Shown here: in pieces, positions 1 through 12,121 of the stretch | Numbering within the stretch: the stretch's first letter is position 1 | Layout: the number at the start of each line of letters is the position of its first letter | Assembly (NCBI GenBank): GCA_009731375.1 | Contig: BJOX01000202.1 | Span: 421,658 to 485,657, forward strand | Length of the DNA stretch: 64,000 bases | Direction of reading: 5' to 3' | From: Paulinella micropora | Taxonomy: Eukaryota; Cercozoa; Imbricatea; Euglyphida | Made by a program: the position numbers and the translations under genes | Notes under the pieces: model-generated | The model's database searches: none | Seen by the model: the letters and a program-made list of their open reading frames with translations, nothing else | What the model was told of the DNA's origin: nothing

Positions 1-335
1 TATGTTATGTATGTACGTATGTATGTTATGTATGTACGTTATGTATGTACGTATGTATGTTATGTATGTACGTATGCATGTTATGTATGTACGTATGTAT
101 GTTATGTATGTACGTATGTTATGTATGTATGTATGTATGTTATGTGTACGTATGTATGTTATGTATGTACGTATTTATGTTATGTATGTACGTATGTATG
201 TTATGTATGTGCGTATGTATGTTATGTACGTATGAGTTATGCATGTACGTATAAGTTATGTAAATATGTATGTATAAGTTATGTATGTATGTATGTATGT
301 ATGTAATTTAGGTATGTATGTATACCAAAAAGAGG
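1..335. repeat. TATG/TATGTACG microsatellite
   Basis: Imperfect tandem array of TATG and TATGTACG units at the left edge. It overlaps the last codons and stop of the leftward carbonic anhydrase gene, so that gene's 3' UTR is made of simple repeat. Confidence 0.95.
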
Positions 336-1847
336 GTGAAGGCGCAGGATGCGATCACAATGGCAGCGATCACAACAGCTTGCCAAGAGCTGTTATCGTC
401 TCCACTGGCCGACATTGCCATCACCCCCGGGTCCCTCTTTGGCGTCTGACAATAACATGCAATATGCATCGCAATACATCACGGTACCGTACACTTACAA
501 TACAGTGCCTAGTAAAACTTCAAGACATTACTATCAGTACAAAAAAGGAATGCAAGACAATATCATGCAAAAGCAAAAACAGACACAACAAGAAAAACAA
601 AACAAGCAAGCAAACAAACCTGATTGTCCTCTTCCTCGGTAGGTTCCTCGGTAGGATCATACACGGGCCGTTGCGACGACGTGTAGCTGTCCTGGAAGCT
701 CTTGAAGACAGTGCGGAAACGCTGCACCTGCAGTAGGTAGGTAAGTAAGTATGTAAGTGAGTTGAGTAAGTAAGTATGTTAGTAAATCAGTAAATAAAGT
801 AAGTAAGTAAAGTAAGTGAAGTAAGTAAAGTAAGTACCTGCATGGGGCGGAAGTTGGGCCCCACTGCGTTGTCCATGTACTTGAGGTCACGAAACGCTTG
901 CAGCTGCTTCACGGAGATGCGCTCTTTAGTTGAAGCCAGCACCCAGGTCACGCTCTCGAAGCAAGGCGGGGTGGTCAGGGAGCCTTGGTATGAGTAGTAG
1001 CGCTCGGGAAAGTCGTAGGGCATCAGGCTGCGAAAGTTGAAAGGGGTGCTGAAGGTTGTGTTTCTGTCGTATACATAGACGTCTCCTGAGGTAAAAGCCT
1101 GGATCAAAGAATCCAGCCCCTTGTTCCCTGCGTTGTCGTCCATAGTGCTATCAAACAGCACGCCCACCACCAGCAGGCCGTGCGCCACGTTGGCTGCGTT
1201 ACCAACTGAGCCAAGGTCCTCACGGTGGTGCACCATGTGCGCCTACATAAACATGTAAATAATACGTTACATTAAATTACGTTACATAATATTGCATAAC
1301 ATAACATAACATAACACTACATTACATTACATTACATCCGTACATACCTCCAGCGCGTAGGTTTGCCCGTTGTATGAGTGTTCCGACCCCATGTCGTTGT
1401 CTGATTGTGACCAGTGCATGTGGATCTGCTCTAAGCGGTAGTTCTGGTCCGCTGGGCCTCCACGGATGATGACGTCTACACACCCAACACGCAATATGAG
1501 CAGTGCAAGATTAGACTTTTAAGCTTGTCGCGCGTGGACCACTTCCTCTTGAGTTGCGTGAGTAATTTAGTAAGTAAGTATACACTATGTGCGTGATAAT
1601 TTTTTACCTGAAAGTCCCGCGGGCTGGAGTCCCGTGAATTTCAAGGTCACCGACTTGGCCACCTTGATGTTGGCCCTCTGGACCACAGAGTTTTCCCAGT
1701 CCAACCCTGCCAGTCCTGGGTGGTATTCGGTGCTGCGTTCATCGATGTCAATGGGCGTCTGGAAGGAGCCGTCGCACTGCGCAGAAAAACACCGTGGACG
1801 ATAGTGAGATGCGTACAGGAGAGGGCAAAGCAAACAAGGAGAAGGCG

Positions 1848-1902
<55 letters not shown>

Positions 1903-2148
1903 GAGCACAGAAAGGGGCTCGCATTACCAGCGGGAATCCTTTACCGCCCCAGTTGAAATTCTTGTAGTCCCAGCCTGCAAAAACAGGAATAATGCGAGCG
2001 TTTCCTCAATGTCACTGAGACAATAGAGACATAATAGACATAACCAAGGAGGACACGAACAAACAGCAAAGCAATCTCAAGGTAGTCCAAGTCCCAGGCA
2101 AGACTCACTTTGCGCGAAGGTGCTAGAAGCGAAGAGTAAGGCGAGCAT
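308..2148 (-). CDS. alpha-carbonic anhydrase, membrane-anchored, seven exons
   Basis: Spliced model: complement of 308-445, 620-727, 838-1242, 1348-1475, 1608-1776, 1928-1974 and 2109-2148. The exons total 1035 nt (344 aa) with matching phases and GT-AG borders throughout. The product hydrates CO2 to bicarbonate. A short hydrophobic N-terminus (MLALLFASSTFA) suggests a signal peptide. Family marks are CDGSFQTPI, the zinc-ligand segment QIHMHWS, GSEH, the third zinc histidine in EAHMVHH and the substrate segment SLTTPPC. The cysteines before GSFQTPI and in TTPPC match the disulphide of secreted alpha-CAs. A C-terminal hydrophobic segment (AVVIAAIVIASCAFTLFLV) ends four residues before the stop, so an exoplasmic anchored enzyme is inferred. 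The position of the usual proton-shuttle histidine (CAII His64) appears to be lysine. Introns are rich in TTAC, TAACA and TC repeats. The start is the first ATG of the signal-like frame; the next upstream ATG is in another frame. Confidence 0.88.
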
Positions 2149-2225
2149 TGCTCCCAGCGAAGGAGTTGGGTGCTTTTCTGAGATACATGGCGTACATCTC
2201 GCAAACCTCCTCGCAAGACTAATGT

Positions 2226-2233
2226 GATATATA
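2226..2233 (-). promoter_or_regulatory. TATA-like box, leftward carbonic anhydrase
   Basis: TATATATC on the minus strand, 78 nt upstream of the ATG at 2148. It is conserved in the opposite arm of the inverted repeat. Confidence 0.5.
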
Positions 2234-2504
2234 CCAACCGAAGGCTGGCAACGCGTGGTTAAGACCCCGTTTCCGTTCCAAACATGTTGTCTGAAACCAT
2301 CAGAACTAAAATAAATTTATCGGACGAGCTGAACAAATATATAGCGATTTTTGCGGTATTTTCTGTACTGCAAGATCTAGCCCGTTCGCTGAGCGCAGTT
2401 GCGCGTAGCCAGCTTGAAAATTTTGATCAACATGTTTGGTCCGGAAACGAACGGGAACGGGGTCTTACTCACGCGTTGCCAGCCTTCGGTTGGACAGTGG
2501 TTGG

Positions 2505-2512
2505 TATATATC
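2505..2512 (+). promoter_or_regulatory. TATA-like box, rightward carbonic anhydrase
   Basis: TATATATC on the plus strand, 112 nt upstream of the ATG at 2624, in the arm matching 2226-2233. Confidence 0.5.
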
Positions 2513-2623
2513 AAACAGTCTTGCGAGAGGTTTGTGACATGTACGCAACCACATCTCGCAAACCTCTCTGAATGGCATCATTAATCAGTCTGAGTCCTTC
2601 CTTGGAAGCAAAAGCAGTTTGCG

Positions 2624-4383
<1,760 letters not shown>

Positions 4384-4485
4384 CTTGATGAGTTTTTTTA
4401 AAGTTTTGTCAACGTGAAGCTTCATTTCTAGATACTTGAAATTGCAACTAGATCTCAAGTCTGTATTTATTTTTATGTACCATGC

Positions 4486-4491
4486 AATAAA
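4486..4491 (+). terminator. polyadenylation signal AATAAA
   Basis: AATAAA about 103 nt after the stop of the rightward carbonic anhydrase gene, in AT-rich sequence. Confidence 0.55.
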
Positions 4492-4610
4492 TTGTTAAAA
4501 GATTCATAGATACGCCACCGTCCGCTCAGTTACAGTACAGTACAGTTTGGGAATCGTGGCCTTACCATTGAGAGACTTAGTCATAATATATATTTAAGTG
4601 ATCCGAGTCA

Positions 4611-5013
4611 ATATTACTGGGTAAATTCAAGTGTCAAACTCAACCATCGAATTTTAGTTAAGGGCCAGATTTCAGATTAGCGGTCAGCTTTCAAAAGGAT
4701 TCACTAGTGATCAGAATTCAAATTAGTTCAATTTAACGGCTATATTCCTTCGCAAATCTAGATTTCAGATTAGAGGTCAGATTTCAAAGTGATTCACTAG
4801 TGATCGAATTCAAATTAGTTCAATTTAACGGCTATATTCCTTCGCAAATATATATAATTTTTGCGAACTGTTAGCGTTAAATTGAACTAATTTGAAGTTG
4901 AATTCTGGCCGCTAATCTAAAATCTGACTGCTAATCTGAAATCTGACTCTTAACTTTGACTTAAATTCGGTGGCTGAGTTTGGCCGACACTTGTAAGTAG
5001 CTAGTAATAGTAC
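4611..5013. mobile_element. foldback (MITE-like) repeat
   Basis: Long imperfect terminal inverted repeats: about 4611-4850 against the reverse complement of about 4860-5013. Shared blocks include AAGTGTC, CAGATTTCAGATTAGC and AATTAGTTCAATTTAACG. The left arm holds a tandem copy (about 4708-4755 and 4804-4850). No coding sequence. A non-autonomous palindromic element is inferred. Confidence 0.6.
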
Positions 5014-5154
5014 ACCGCGGTGCGTGGTTTGAGTGATCAATTGGAGTAACATGATTGTCACTTCATAGTGTGCCACGGATTCACTAATGGTCAGTGACAA
5101 CTGAATTATTAATACTATTACGGGCGACATTCAAATTGGCCGACAGAAGCTTAA

Positions 5155-5417
5155 AGTTTTAATTATAAAAAGTTAAACTTATATAAAAAGTTAAATCTGT
5201 ATAAAAAGTTTGAACTTATGTAGTATAAAAAGTTCAGCTTATATAAAAAGTTAGATTTCTATTCAAAGTTGAACGTGCGTAAGATAGTTAAATCTATATA
5301 AAACAGATAAATTTTTATCTATTTTATACAGATTGAACTATTTTATACAGTTGGTCGGAACTATTTTATACAGTTCACTTGAAACTATTTTATGCACTGT
5401 CTGTATAAAACATAAAT
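5155..5417. repeat. AT-rich minisatellite, two opposed motifs
   Basis: Tandem TATAAAAAGTT-like units (5165-5280) are followed by ACTATTTTATACAG units (5320-5400), partly the reverse complement of the first. They form the target DNA of the copia element; similar units resume after it at 12884. Confidence 0.75.
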
Positions 5418-5422
5418 ATTTA
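5418..5422. repeat. target-site duplication, left (ATTTA)
   Basis: ATTTA directly before the 5' LTR, identical to 12879-12883 directly after the 3' LTR. The 5 bp length is usual for Ty1/copia. Confidence 0.85.
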
Positions 5423-5733
5423 CGTTGTAATGTACTACTAATACCCGTTACTCCACCTAGACAATTTACCGGTAATTTGGATAGTCTTAGTCATAGGCAG
5501 GTTCATAGGCCGGACAGTTATTAATACCTTTATTACTGACAAGGACACTTTCTAGAGTATTCGCGAATCATAGTCTGGAATGCCTAGAATCAAATGAGTA
5601 TTACCATTCTGTAAAGGTCATAACATCATAAATTTGTGTGACCCAAAGTCATTAAAAGTCTTTTCTTCGGTTATTCTTTACCCTTAGCGGGGTAGCTTCC
5701 CTAAACTCTGCGTTTGAGTGATAGATTACTTTG
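5423..5733 (+). repeat. 5' LTR, copia element 1
   Basis: 311 bp, matched by 12565-12878 (314 bp). Starts CGTTGTAATG and ends GATTACTTTG. The borders are set by the exact ATTTA duplication outside both LTRs, so the ends are not the usual TG...CA. Confidence 0.9.
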
Positions 5734-5743
5734 GTTATGAGCC
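5733..5743 (+). promoter_or_regulatory. primer-binding site, half-tRNA(iMet) type
   Basis: GGTTATGAGCC directly follows the 5' LTR. It is complementary to GGCTCATAACC, the anticodon stem-loop of initiator tRNA-Met, not its 3' end. This is the half-tRNA priming known for Drosophila copia and yeast Ty5. The same word occurs in element 2 at 13453-13463. The ATG inside it is the gag start. Confidence 0.8.
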
Positions 5744-7623
5744 TTGTCAAGGAGGCAAGCGTGCCAAAGCACGTATTGAGTCAAGTGCCCATATTCGAGG
5801 GCAACGACCAAAGCTTTTGGCCTTGGTCAAGCAAGTTTCAGAAGCACATGCAGGGGATATCTGTCCACGTGGCAGAGATGGTATCTGTGGCATTAGCCGA
5901 CCCAGCTAAAGCCAAAAGGGATTTTCCTTACGACGAAGCAAGGGCTAAGACGGCAGAAGACTTAGAAGAGCCCGACACGCCCATAAGTGATAGTGAGGAA
6001 GATGAAGAGTCAGACACCTCTCTCGGAGGAAGACAGAGACCCCAGACAAAGAAAGAAGATATCAAACAGCCAGACGGTTGGGATAAAATGACAGCAGAAC
6101 AAAAGAGAGAGTGGAAAGAGAAAGAAGCAAGGAAAAAGAAAAGACAAAGTATGAAACAACACACAAGAAGAAAGACAACTATCCGCAAAGAGAAGAAATA
6201 TTATGAAAGGATGAAAACTTTGCAGTTATGTCTGTCTGTGGCTTTTTCCAAAGACAATGTATCTAATTTCCTGCGAACACAGAAGACGAAAGGACCCATT
6301 GAAGAGTTGATAGTAGTAAGAGATCAATGGGGAGGCATTTCCGGAGCAGGTAGGTACATGTTAGAGGAAGAGTTTGAGAGAACGAGACCAAGGGCAGGTC
6401 AGAGGTATGTAGACTGGCTAAATGAATTTCTCGCAAAGAAAATCCAGCTTGAAAGTTTACGTGGGGCGCCATTTTCCGATGAGGAAGCAAAGAGAAAGCT
6501 ATTTAAGAAATTGCGCTACCATCCAGCTTTCGGGGATAAATTTCAGGTGGACCACTATGATCTCCCGGCCAGACTAAGACCAAATTTCTCGGAACTATGC
6601 GAAGCATCTAGGGAAAGATGGTTAATGTGGGAAGAAAAAGAAAGACGTAACAATTTCCGTGAGAGAAAAACTCAAATTCGCAAAGACAACAACAAGAAAT
6701 CTCGGGATGGCAAGCAGCGGCAAGAGACCAATCTCCTGATGGATAATAAAGGGAAAAGGGGAGACAATAAACCGGGACCAAAGACAGCTCCAAACTGGAC
6801 GCTCAAAGTCACGTGTTTCGGATGTGATGCCAAAGGCCATACCATGAGATATTGTCCGGTGATTTCGGAAAAGTTCCGCAAAGAAGGAAAATTAAAACGG
6901 AATCAAACGGAAGACAAAGGCACGGAACAAGAAAAGAACGAACAAAAGAACAATTACAAAAACAAAAAGAAACCCTTTCATAAGAAAAAGAAAGCACTCA
7001 CTTTGATAACAACCGGCAACGACAAAAACGAAGACGAACAAAGTGACTCTGATACAAACGTTGCTTTAATCCATATGGGGAACACTTATGATAAGAGCGA
7101 TGATGATGAGGAAGAAAGAGAAAGAGATGACGAGCAACCAAGCTCACCTCATCACAAATCTACAAGTCCCCAAGCCCTTTTGAACGATACAAAGACTACA
7201 CCTAGGGTAGGGAATAGACATAGTGAGAGTGGAGAAGGACGGGAAGTGCGGTTAGTATCGGCCACCCTACGAGGTCCCTCCTCACTACGGGGAGAAGGCA
7301 AGGAAGAGCGGTTAGTATCCGCCACCCCACGATGTTCCCCAGTCACCCCTAACCCTAACGAAACTCCTTTGAGGCTTGAGAGTTCTTACGGAGTCACGCC
7401 TGACACAAAATGTGCCGGAATAAACAGACGCAAAAAACCGTGTAATGTTTCCGTTGAAAAATCAAAAGGAAAAGGAATATACGCAAATCACGCGAAACGA
7501 TTATCTTATGCGAGGTACTGCGGATATCACGCCACACAAGACCCAGATTATCCGGAGTTGGATTTGTCGGTAAGTCCCGTGTTGCGTCCCCCCAAATCTC
7601 CTTACTACCCAGACGAACGAGGT
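5737..7623 (+). CDS. gag-pol: copia element 1 Gag-Pol N-terminal part
   Basis: Open from ATG 5737 into the N gap (629 codons visible). The start lies inside the primer site; the first residues are MSLVKEAS. The N-terminal half resembles a copia capsid region (LQLCLSVAFSKDN, GAGRYMLEEEFERTRP, AKRKLFKKLRYHPAFGDKF). A CCHC zinc knuckle, spacing C-x2-C-x4-H-x4-C (CFGCDAKGHTMRYC), lies at residues 360-373, flanked by long Lys/Glu-rich low-complexity stretches. A Ser/Pro-rich linker and the segment YARYCGYHATQDPDYPELDL follow; the latter is conserved in element 2. The protease motif must lie in the gap. The product would form the particle and bind RNA. Confidence 0.88.
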
Positions 7624-8586
7624 NNNNNNNNNNNNNNNNNNNNNNNNNNNNNNNNNNNNNNNNNNNNNNNNNNNNNNNNNNNNNNNNNNNNNNNNNNNNN
7701 NNNNNNNNNNNNNNNNNNNNNNNNNNNNNNNNNNNNNNNNNNNNNNNNNNNNNNNNNNNNNNNNNNNNNNNNNNNNNNNNNNNNNNNNNNNNNNNNNNNN
7801 NNNNNNNNNNNNNNNNNNNNNNNNNNNNNNNNNNNNNNNNNNNNNNNNNNNNNNNNNNNNNNNNNNNNNNNNNNNNNNNNNNNNNNNNNNNNNNNNNNNN
7901 NNNNNNNNNNNNNNNNNNNNNNNNNNNNNNNNNNNNNNNNNNNNNNNNNNNNNNNNNNNNNNNNNNNNNNNNNNNNNNNNNNNNNNNNNNNNNNNNNNNN
8001 NNNNNNNNNNNNNNNNNNNNNNNNNNNNNNNNNNNNNNNNNNNNNNNNNNNNNNNNNNNNNNNNNNNNNNNNNNNNNNNNNNNNNNNNNNNNNNNNNNNN
8101 NNNNNNNNNNNNNNNNNNNNNNNNNNNNNNNNNNNNNNNNNNNNNNNNNNNNNNNNNNNNNNNNNNNNNNNNNNNNNNNNNNNNNNNNNNNNNNNNNNNN
8201 NNNNNNNNNNNNNNNNNNNNNNNNNNNNNNNNNNNNNNNNNNNNNNNNNNNNNNNNNNNNNNNNNNNNNNNNNNNNNNNNNNNNNNNNNNNNNNNNNNNN
8301 NNNNNNNNNNNNNNNNNNNNNNNNNNNNNNNNNNNNNNNNNNNNNNNNNNNNNNNNNNNNNNNNNNNNNNNNNNNNNNNNNNNNNNNNNNNNNNNNNNNN
8401 NNNNNNNNNNNNNNNNNNNNNNNNNNNNNNNNNNNNNNNNNNNNNNNNNNNNNNNNNNNNNNNNNNNNNNNNNNNNNNNNNNNNNNNNNNNNNNNNNNNN
8501 NNNNNNNNNNNNNNNNNNNNNNNNNNNNNNNNNNNNNNNNNNNNNNNNNNNNNNNNNNNNNNNNNNNNNNNNNNNNNNNNNNNNNN
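7624..8586. other. assembly gap (N) in copia element 1
   Basis: 963 N. By comparison with element 2 it should hold the aspartic protease and the start of the integrase region. Confidence 1.
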
Positions 8587-8610
8587 ATTGAAAGTCAACG
8601 AACGATATGA

Positions 8611-9426
8611 TCCTTTCGCAACAAGGGGGTAGAAGGGGAGGGAAGCCCCACAAATGAGAACAAAAACAAGAAAAGTAAGCATGAAGTAAATAAGAGAGAG
8701 AAAGAATTACACGTAGATATAGTATTATATGAAGCTTACCCCAGAAAGTCAGACAAACCTAGAAAGATAGGAATCAAGCTTTTTCACTATGCCTATGGGC
8801 ATTATGGGTTAACAAAGATGCGCCTATTGGCAAAAATTTTGAACATTAAGATAGTTGGTGACGAGAGCGATGTGAGATTTTGCGAATCTTGCATGATAGG
8901 AAAGTCTAAACGTTTGCCACGTTTTGCAGTTAATACAATAGAAAGAGCCCAAAAGCCAGGTATAATTCTACACATAGACACATCAGGACCGTGGGCAACT
9001 AGATCAATAGGTGGTAAACGGTATAAATTTTCGGTCACCGACGACTACTCACTGTTCATTCTTGACTTTTATTTAGCCCATAAGAATGAGTTTGTAGATT
9101 GCTTAAAACAAGCTGTAGCCTTTTATGAGAGACAGACAGGAAACAAAGTAAAGGAAATTCGCGCAGATCAAGAATTCCATATTCCGGAGGAAGTCATTAA
9201 GTGGTGGAAAAATATTCGCTTTATTTGGAAAACCTCCGCGACAAACGATAAAGACGGGAATCCTATTGCGGAAAAAGTGAATGATATTACGGCGGGGCCT
9301 GCACGAGCAATCAGATATCACGCTAAATTACCGCCGCAATTCTGGGCAGAATTAGAACACGCAGCCACAACCATTCACAACATACTACCGGCAATTCACG
9401 GGGCGCAAAGGAATCTCGCCCTATGA
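8611..9426 (+). CDS. pol: copia element 1 integrase part (frameshifted end)
   Basis: The frame is open from 8611 after a stop at 8608-8610 and runs to 9426. It has the HHCC zinc site (FHYAYGHYG, then FCESCMIGK), the first catalytic Asp in ILHIDTSGPW, a second acidic segment EIRADQEF, and the conserved integrase tail FWAELEHAATTIHNILPA. The frame is lost in a G run at 9400-9403 (GGGG where GGG keeps frame), ending ten codons later. The mature enzyme would insert element cDNA into the genome. Because the LTRs are nearly identical, the extra G is either very recent or a sequencing error. Confidence 0.88.
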   Translation, partial: SFRNKGVEGEGSPTNENKNKKSKHEVNKREKELHVDIVLYEAYPRKSDKPRKIGIKLFHYAYGHYGLTKMRLLAKILNIKIVGDESDVRFCESCMIGKSKRLPRFAVNTIERAQKPGIILHIDTSGPWATRSIGGKRYKFSVTDDYSLFILDFYLAHKNEFVDCLKQAVAFYERQTGNKVKEIRADQEFHIPEEVIKWWKNIRFIWKTSATNDKDGNPIAEKVNDITAGPARAIRYHAKLPPQFWAELEHAATTIHNILPAIHGAQRNLAL

Positions 9427-12121
9427 ACAGCTGTTAGGTAGAAAACCAACATTCTTTCATTTAAAACCAATAGGATGTATGGGTGTGTTACATATACCTA
9501 AGACTAAAGTGCGGAAGGGAGAGTACAGAGGGAAAAAGGTGATGCTAGTAGGATATGATCTATTTCGGGAACTATACCGCGTATGGGATGGTAAGAAGAT
9601 AATTTCCGGAGTGAGAGATGTGAGATTTAATACTCACAAAATCGGTAAACAAGCTCATCCTCCTAAACTAGTGTCGTGGGATAATGATGACTCTGAGGGG
9701 GAGAATGAGAATGAGAGCGAGCAACCACACACATCTCCACAAGCGTCACCAACCCAATCACCACCCCAATCACCACCTCAATCACCTAAGTCACCGCACA
9801 ACGTCAACAACGACCACCCAACAACACACTTTGATGAAGTTGAGGGGGAGACAGAGAATGTTGATATCGATGCGAATGAGAATGAGCATGAAAATGAGCA
9901 TGTGGAGAAGAATACATTGGATCACAAACATACACGCCTACACACAAGTCCAGAGCCACATTATCCACAACAATTACCCCCAGAGCACAAGATCAAGCCA
10001 CAAGAGCATACAAATGAACAAGATCCAACAGATCCACTAAAAATACATGAAAGAAGAGCATACGAAGAAAAATCACCACCATCTAAGGGATTAACGTGGG
10101 AGCAGAGTCAGAGAGTAACGGAGAGTAACATAATCCCCGGTAAAAGGCAGCGCAAGGCAGTAGAGAGATTTACCCCTAGCAATGAGCCCAAGAGAGAAAA
10201 GAGAGAGGCTCAAGAGCTAATAGGTAAGGTAGTAAGAGTGCCAGTGCGCGCATGGGGAGATGGATGGGCGAAGAAAAAGTACGGTGAGGGATGGGAGAGC
10301 ATAGTACGAGTAGGGGTAGTCAGCAGAGTGAGTGACCCCAGAGATAGACTCGTAGTTAGAGACAGACCTCAACCCACCCACATAGTTAAGTTTGAAGACG
10401 AAGAAGAACGGATGCTGAATTCGGAAATCCTCAAATACTCCGTGAAAGATCCCGAATACCCGTTACAAAGTCCCGCTAATATGTTTTTATGCGATGACCG
10501 TATGGTGGCAGATGAGATTCGTGATTTTTATTTGTATGTAGATATCAGAGTACCCAAAGATGTCATAGAGGAAGGTTTGACAGCTAAAGATGTTTTAGAG
10601 GGTATGAAAACAGAGCTAAAAGCTCTTCAATCCTTTAACACATACACATGGGTACCCCATAAGGAGGCAAGCAAGGCAGGAGTTAGTAAGATAGTTAGAT
10701 TGACATGGGTTCACAAAGTAAAGTTAGATGAGAACGGGAAAAAGTTCATAAAGTCTCGTTTAGCTTTACGGGGAGATATGTTAGAACCCGGTGTTAGCTA
10801 TAACCCAGATCAGCTCTTTGTTCCTTGCGCCGCGCACCATTCACTTTTATTTCTCGCCAAACTAGCTGCCTGGCACAAACACAAACTATACGGCATAGAT
10901 TTTAAAAATGCATACCTAAATGCTCGTATGAATGACCCTGTTTATGCATATGCGCCAGAGAGTGTAGACAGAGAAGGGCATGAGGGGATGATATGGCGTA
11001 TAGATGGTGCTTTATATGGTGCACCACAGGCAGGAAGAAGATGGTATGAGATATTAGCACCCAAGTTAGAGGAGCTAGGTTTTAGGTTGCTAGATTCAGA
11101 CTTATGTATGTTTGTAGAAAATGATAAAGCTTTGAGAGAGGCGATAGTAGGGATATTTCATGTTGATGACTTGTTGTTCACCGCACCAAACAAACAAGCA
11201 TATGAGCGTTTTGCGTCCGCATTAGAAAAACATTTCCCGCTCAAAAGACTCGGTATTGCCCGTGAATTCAAAGGAATAGAGATAGAGCAATCGAACGGGA
11301 AAATAATTTTGCATCAGCGAAAATATCAGCAGCAGATACTAAAAGAGGTAGGCTACGATTCTGCTAAACCCGTTAGTACTCCAGCGCAAGAACATTTCAC
11401 GGAACCGATGTCGGAATCAGCTAGCTTGCGAAAATTTTCAATTCCTAGTCTAGTTGGTCGTTTGCTATTTCTCGCAAAGATGACAAGACCCGATATAGAA
11501 CAAGCACTAAATTCGGCAAGTGTCATGCAAACTATCGATAAGGGAATAACTTATGCGATGTTAGGCAGAATCTTTCGTTATTTAGTTAACTCTTATCGAG
11601 GTTTAGCTTACCATGAGCCTAAGTCAGAGCAAGAAGGGCAAACCTATCCAAAACTTTCCATGTGGCCCGACGCGGCTCACAAAGTTTGTAAGAAAACAGG
11701 GAAGTCCCGCACTGGATTCGTGATCCTATGGGGCAGCGATCCAGTTGCATGGTTATCAAAGCGACAGAGTCGCATCGCCCTGAGTTCCAATGATGCTGAA
11801 ATATTTGCAGCAACTGAGTGCATTAGAGAGGGACTTGCACTAAAACACATTACACAAGAACTAAACATAGCCCAAAAGAGCCCGATAGAATTATTCGAGG
11901 ATAACTCTCAAACAGTCTTAGCGGCAGAGAGGGGTATGTCAGGTAATAGAACTAAACACTTACCTTTAGAATTACACTTTATGCACCACCTACAGAGAGA
12001 CGGTGAGATTAAGTTTGTAAAAGTAGGTACGAAGAAGCAGATAGGTGATGTAATGACAAAATATTTACCGAAAGAACAATTCGAGTATTTACTTAACAAA
12101 TTTACGGTAAAGCTCAAGTAA
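9404..12121 (+). CDS. pol: copia element 1 integrase C-terminus, reverse transcriptase and RNase H
   Basis: Continues pol in the shifted frame. It begins with ISPYEQLLGRKP and GYDLFRELYRVWDG (integrase end), then an acidic and Pro/Ser-rich spacer. A compact Trp-rich domain follows (RAWGDGWAKKKYGEGWESI, about 10213-10440). The reverse transcriptase shows VRLTWVHKVKLDENG, the first catalytic Asp in YGIDFKNAYLNARM, GALYGAPQAGRRWYE, and VDD (11162-11170) in FHVDDLLF. RNase H shows MWPDAAHKVCKKTGKSRTGF, ALSSNDAE, LFEDNSQT and RTKHLPLELHF, with its acidic residues present. The domains look intact apart from the upstream frameshift. Confidence 0.93.
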   Translation, partial: RKGISPYEQLLGRKPTFFHLKPIGCMGVLHIPKTKVRKGEYRGKKVMLVGYDLFRELYRVWDGKKIISGVRDVRFNTHKIGKQAHPPKLVSWDNDDSEGENENESEQPHTSPQASPTQSPPQSPPQSPKSPHNVNNDHPTTHFDEVEGETENVDIDANENEHENEHVEKNTLDHKHTRLHTSPEPHYPQQLPPEHKIKPQEHTNEQDPTDPLKIHERRAYEEKSPPSKGLTWEQSQRVTESNIIPGKRQRKAVERFTPSNEPKREKREAQELIGKVVRVPVRAWGDGWAKKKYGEGWESIVRVGVVSRVSDPRDRLVVRDRPQPTHIVKFEDEEERMLNSEILKYSVKDPEYPLQSPANMFLCDDRMVADEIRDFYLYVDIRVPKDVIEEGLTAKDVLEGMKTELKALQSFNTYTWVPHKEASKAGVSKIVRLTWVHKVKLDENGKKFIKSRLALRGDMLEPGVSYNPDQLFVPCAAHHSLLFLAKLAAWHKHKLYGIDFKNAYLNARMNDPVYAYAPESVDREGHEGMIWRIDGALYGAPQAGRRWYEILAPKLEELGFRLLDSDLCMFVENDKALREAIVGIFHVDDLLFTAPNKQAYERFASALEKHFPLKRLGIAREFKGIEIEQSNGKIILHQRKYQQQILKEVGYDSAKPVSTPAQEHFTEPMSESASLRKFSIPSLVGRLLFLAKMTRPDIEQALNSASVMQTIDKGITYAMLGRIFRYLVNSYRGLAYHEPKSEQEGQTYPKLSMWPDAAHKVCKKTGKSRTGFVILWGSDPVAWLSKRQSRIALSSNDAEIFAATECIREGLALKHITQELNIAQKSPIELFEDNSQTVLAAERGMSGNRTKHLPLELHFMHHLQRDGEIKFVKVGTKKQIGDVMTKYLPKEQFEYLLNKFTVKLK

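Larger units (their letters stand above)
2161..2549. promoter_or_regulatory. shared divergent promoter with inverted-repeat arms
   Basis: The reverse complement of about 2185-2290 matches about 2428-2545 closely. Both arms carry ACGCGTTGCCAGCCTTCGGT, a TATATATC box and AGTCTTGCGAG. They lie just upstream of the two divergent carbonic anhydrase genes, around a centre near 2357. The duplication that made the gene pair therefore included the promoter and was inverted. Co-regulation is an inference. Confidence 0.8.

Noticed and set aside
1-335. Telomeric repeat
   Set aside because: The TATG/TATGTACG units match no known telomere motif and continue into a gene.
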